Below, piece by piece: positions 6,521 through 7,607 of a stretch of 7,607 nucleotides of DNA. How positions within the stretch are numbered: the first letter of the stretch is position 1; every line of letters starts with the position of its first letter. The DNA comes from Planctomycetaceae bacterium (GTDB lineage: Bacteria > Planctomycetota > Planctomycetia > Isosphaerales > Isosphaeraceae). The stretch lies in NCBI GenBank assembly GCA_019232645.1, contig JAFANO010000351.1, positions 1 through 7,607 on the forward strand. Reading direction: 5' to 3'. Under the pieces are notes generated by a model, which was not told the origin of the DNA, did no database searches, and saw only the letters and a list, made by a program, of their open reading frames with translations. The position numbers were made by a program, and so were the translations under genes.

Positions 6521-6532
6521 ATGCCATGGCAT
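6521..6532. repeat. 12-bp perfect palindrome ATGCCATGGCAT
   Basis: The 12 bases equal their own reverse complement and begin nine bases after the 22-bp palindrome. Half-site symmetry without a spacer suits a dimeric regulator. No known operator consensus is recognised. Confidence 0.45.
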
Positions 6533-6799
6533 GAGGAGCCGCAGGTTTGGGCAGGGCGAGCGGCGCGCCGCGAGACTCATCCCCTGCTCTAACCCGGTTT
6601 TTCCGCGCCCCGCGCCGGAATTTTCAACTTCCTAGATGACAAGGAGTTGTGAGCATCCGCACGCTCTGGGACGAAGTCGCGGAAGACGACGGATCCGCAG
6701 CGAAATATGCGGCATAATTCATTGTGATCACGGCACTTGGAGTGCGGGAAAGCGCCTTGGATGCGCGGAAGATCCTATATTATTTTATTAAATATACTT

Positions 6800-6808
6800 T
6801 GTTATAAT
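6800..6808 (+). promoter_or_regulatory. Extended -10 promoter of the nitrate reductase gene
   Basis: TGT-TATAAT matches the extended -10 consensus TGn-TATAAT exactly (hexamer 6803-6808). It sits in a 39-base island with only two G/C residues inside a GC-rich genome. No good -35 lies 17 bases upstream, which an extended -10 can tolerate. Transcription would begin near 6815, giving a leader of about 100 bases before the ATG at 6918. An inverted repeat TATATT/AATATA (6776-6796) lies immediately upstream and could be an operator. Confidence 0.5.
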
Positions 6809-6866
6809 AAATATCCCACAACTCTTCGGTGGCATGAAAGTCGCCGTGTTGGTGGTGGTCCATAGA

Positions 6867-6887
6867 ACTTCTGAGAAACTCAGAGGT
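6867..6887 (+). promoter_or_regulatory. Leader hairpin upstream of the nitrate reductase start
   Basis: ACTTCTGAG (6867-6875) pairs with CTCAGAGGT (6879-6887) over 9 bp, with one G-U pair and the loop AAA. It ends 14 bases before the Shine-Dalgarno AAGGGGG. No T-run follows, so it is better placed for mRNA stability or translation control than for termination. The triloop does not match the hexaloop hairpins bound by ANTAR antiterminators such as NasR. Confidence 0.45.
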
Positions 6888-6901
6888 GTATGGAAGGCGC
6901 G

Positions 6902-6908
6902 AAGGGGG
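6902..6908 (+). promoter_or_regulatory. Ribosome binding site of the nitrate reductase
   Basis: AAGGGGG lies 9 bases before the ATG at 6918. It supports this start over the in-frame ATG at 6834, which would add 28 residues and has only a weak GGTGG immediately upstream. Confidence 0.5.
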
Positions 6909-6917
6909 CTCGGGCGC

Positions 6918-7607
6918 ATGGCCATCGAGGTGCATCGGGATGGACGGACGACCAAGGGCCAGGCGATTTGCCCGTACTGCGGGGTCGGCTGTCGGCTCTG
7001 GATGGAGTCGGCCGACGGAAAGGTGATCCGGGTCAAGGGGGTGGCCGATGCGCCGGCCAACCTGGGGGGGCTCTGCGCCAAGGGGGCGACCCTGCCCCAG
7101 GTGATCCAAACGCCCGACCGCCTGATGCAGCCACACATGCGCCTGGCGCGCGACATGGAGCTGAGACCGGTGAGCTGGGAGGTCGCGCTCGAGCGGACGG
7201 CGGAACGGTTCCGCGCGGTCATCGACCGACATGGCCCCGACGCGGTCGCCTTCTACGGCAGCGGGCAGCTCGACAGCGAGGCGGGCTATCTGGCCGTCAA
7301 GTTGTTCAAGGGGTCGATCGGCACGAACAACACCGACTCGAACAGCCGGCTGTGCATGGCGGCGGCCGTGGCCGGCTATCGCTCGAGCCTCGGCGCCGAC
7401 GGCCCGCCCCCGTGCTATGCCGACATCGACCTGAGCGATTGCCTGGTCGTCTGGGGGAGCAACATGGCCGAAGCCTTCCCCGTGACCTTCGACCGGGTCA
7501 AGGCGCACCTGGAGGCGAACCCGGGAGTCGAGTTGATCGTCGTCGATCCGCGGCGCACGAACACGGCCGAGCATGCCACGCTGTACGTCCCGGTGGCCCC
7601 GGGCGGC
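6918..7607 (+). CDS. nasA: Assimilatory nitrate reductase catalytic subunit, N-terminal part (runs off the window)
   Basis: The first 230 codons of a molybdopterin oxidoreductase reducing nitrate to nitrite; the frame is open to the last base. C18-P-Y-C21-G-V-G-C25 and C53-A-K55-G form the N-terminal 4Fe-4S site, with the conserved Lys that follows the fourth cysteine. NSRLC146-MAAAVAGY supplies the Mo-ligand cysteine, and GADGPPPCYADIDLSDC followed by VVWGSNMAEAFP matches the Nas/NarB/Nap pattern rather than formate dehydrogenase. No Tat signal precedes the cluster, so it should be cytoplasmic (Nas/NarB type), unlike periplasmic NapA. About two thirds of the protein is missing, so any C-terminal iron-sulfur or flavin domain is unseen. 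It is divergent from nirA, completing nitrate-to-ammonium reduction. An alternative start at 6834 would put the leader hairpin inside the coding region. Confidence 0.9.
   Translation, partial: MAIEVHRDGRTTKGQAICPYCGVGCRLWMESADGKVIRVKGVADAPANLGGLCAKGATLPQVIQTPDRLMQPHMRLARDMELRPVSWEVALERTAERFRAVIDRHGPDAVAFYGSGQLDSEAGYLAVKLFKGSIGTNNTDSNSRLCMAAAVAGYRSSLGADGPPPCYADIDLSDCLVVWGSNMAEAFPVTFDRVKAHLEANPGVELIVVDPRRTNTAEHATLYVPVAPGG

Larger units (their letters stand above)
6092..6917. other. Divergent regulatory spacer between nirA and the nitrate reductase gene
   Basis: 826 bases with no convincing gene. From 6110 to 6345 it is uniformly GC-rich and I see nothing distinct. From 6347 onward it is dense in symmetric elements: TCAGTC/GACTGA (6347-6363, 5-base loop), a direct repeat (6361-6392), alternative hairpins (6404-6430), two perfect palindromes (6490-6511, 6521-6532), CCGCA/TGCGG (6695-6712, 8-base loop), the 8-bp palindrome GTGATCAC (6724-6731), and an AT-rich island (6776-6814, only two G/C in 39 bases) with a nas-facing promoter. 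No sigma-54 -24/-12 site with the right spacing was found on either strand, and I could not pick a nirA promoter. The nirA leader could be several hundred bases if it starts among these elements. Confidence 0.6.

Noticed and set aside
2655..6527. A single 1290-residue minus-strand open frame spanning the reductase and nirA region
   Set aside because: Only its C-terminal 537 residues are a real protein. The rest is the reductase frame continuing through nirA out of frame: Arg/Pro/Gly-rich and unlike any family, an artefact of high GC.
6724..6731. GTGATCAC as a CRP/FNR-type site
   Set aside because: The half-sites abut with no 6-base (CRP) or 4-base (FNR) spacer, so the known consensus is not met.
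6526..6750. Sigma-54 -24/-12 promoter candidates (TGGCAT near 6527, TGGAGT near 6738)
   Set aside because: The GC doublet falls one base off the required spacing, or is missing, so the invariant GG/GC geometry is not met.
6780..7574. 264-residue minus-strand open frame opposite the nitrate reductase
   Set aside because: Shadow of the nas reading frame; its last residues run into the AT-rich promoter island, and no domain is seen.
1..7607. tRNA genes, CRISPR array, transposase or insertion sequence
   Set aside because: No cloverleaf with CCA-adjacent acceptor, no regularly spaced repeats, and no transposase motif or terminal repeat pair was found by eye on either strand.

Overview
This window comes from a high-GC bacterial chromosome. 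Gene content and style suggest a planctomycete, most likely of the Isosphaeraceae type, although no single marker proves the lineage. The clues are an SGSH-like sulfatase, a DUF6941-type small protein, a NirA-family nitrite reductase paired with a 'sulfite reductase alpha-like' flavoprotein, and long GC-rich intergenic spacers with many hairpins.

Layout. Positions 1-532 hold no convincing gene and are less GC-rich than the rest; they carry a strong AT-rich hairpin. Positions 533-1837 (+) encode a cytoplasmic-looking sulfatase related to N-sulfoglucosamine sulfohydrolase. Positions 1838-2072 are a convergent spacer with two GC hairpins. Positions 2073-2486 (-) encode a 137-residue DUF6941-like protein of unknown function. 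Positions 2655-4268 (-) encode an NADPH/FAD reductase that carries a 4Fe-4S module in place of the flavodoxin domain. Positions 4265-6091 (-) encode a siroheme/4Fe-4S nitrite reductase whose stop codon overlaps the reductase start by ATGA. Positions 6092-6917 are a long divergent regulatory spacer. Positions 6918-7607 (+) are the first 230 codons of a cytoplasmic molybdopterin nitrate reductase that runs off the right edge.

How it works together. The right two thirds form a nitrate assimilation locus. Nas reduces nitrate to nitrite and NirA reduces nitrite to ammonium. The flavoprotein translated with NirA is the likely electron donor, taking hydride from NADPH through FAD to its 4Fe-4S cluster. 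NirA and the flavoprotein share a short N-terminal motif, Q-(K/R)-x-(Y/W)-L-x-G-F-x-(S/A)-G, which I read as a possible docking element. The divergent spacer has a near-consensus extended -10 promoter in an AT-rich island, a hairpin in the nas leader, two adjacent perfect palindromes, a 20-bp-spaced direct repeat and two competing hairpins. It looks heavily regulated. The sulfatase and the DUF6941 gene have no evident functional link to nitrogen.
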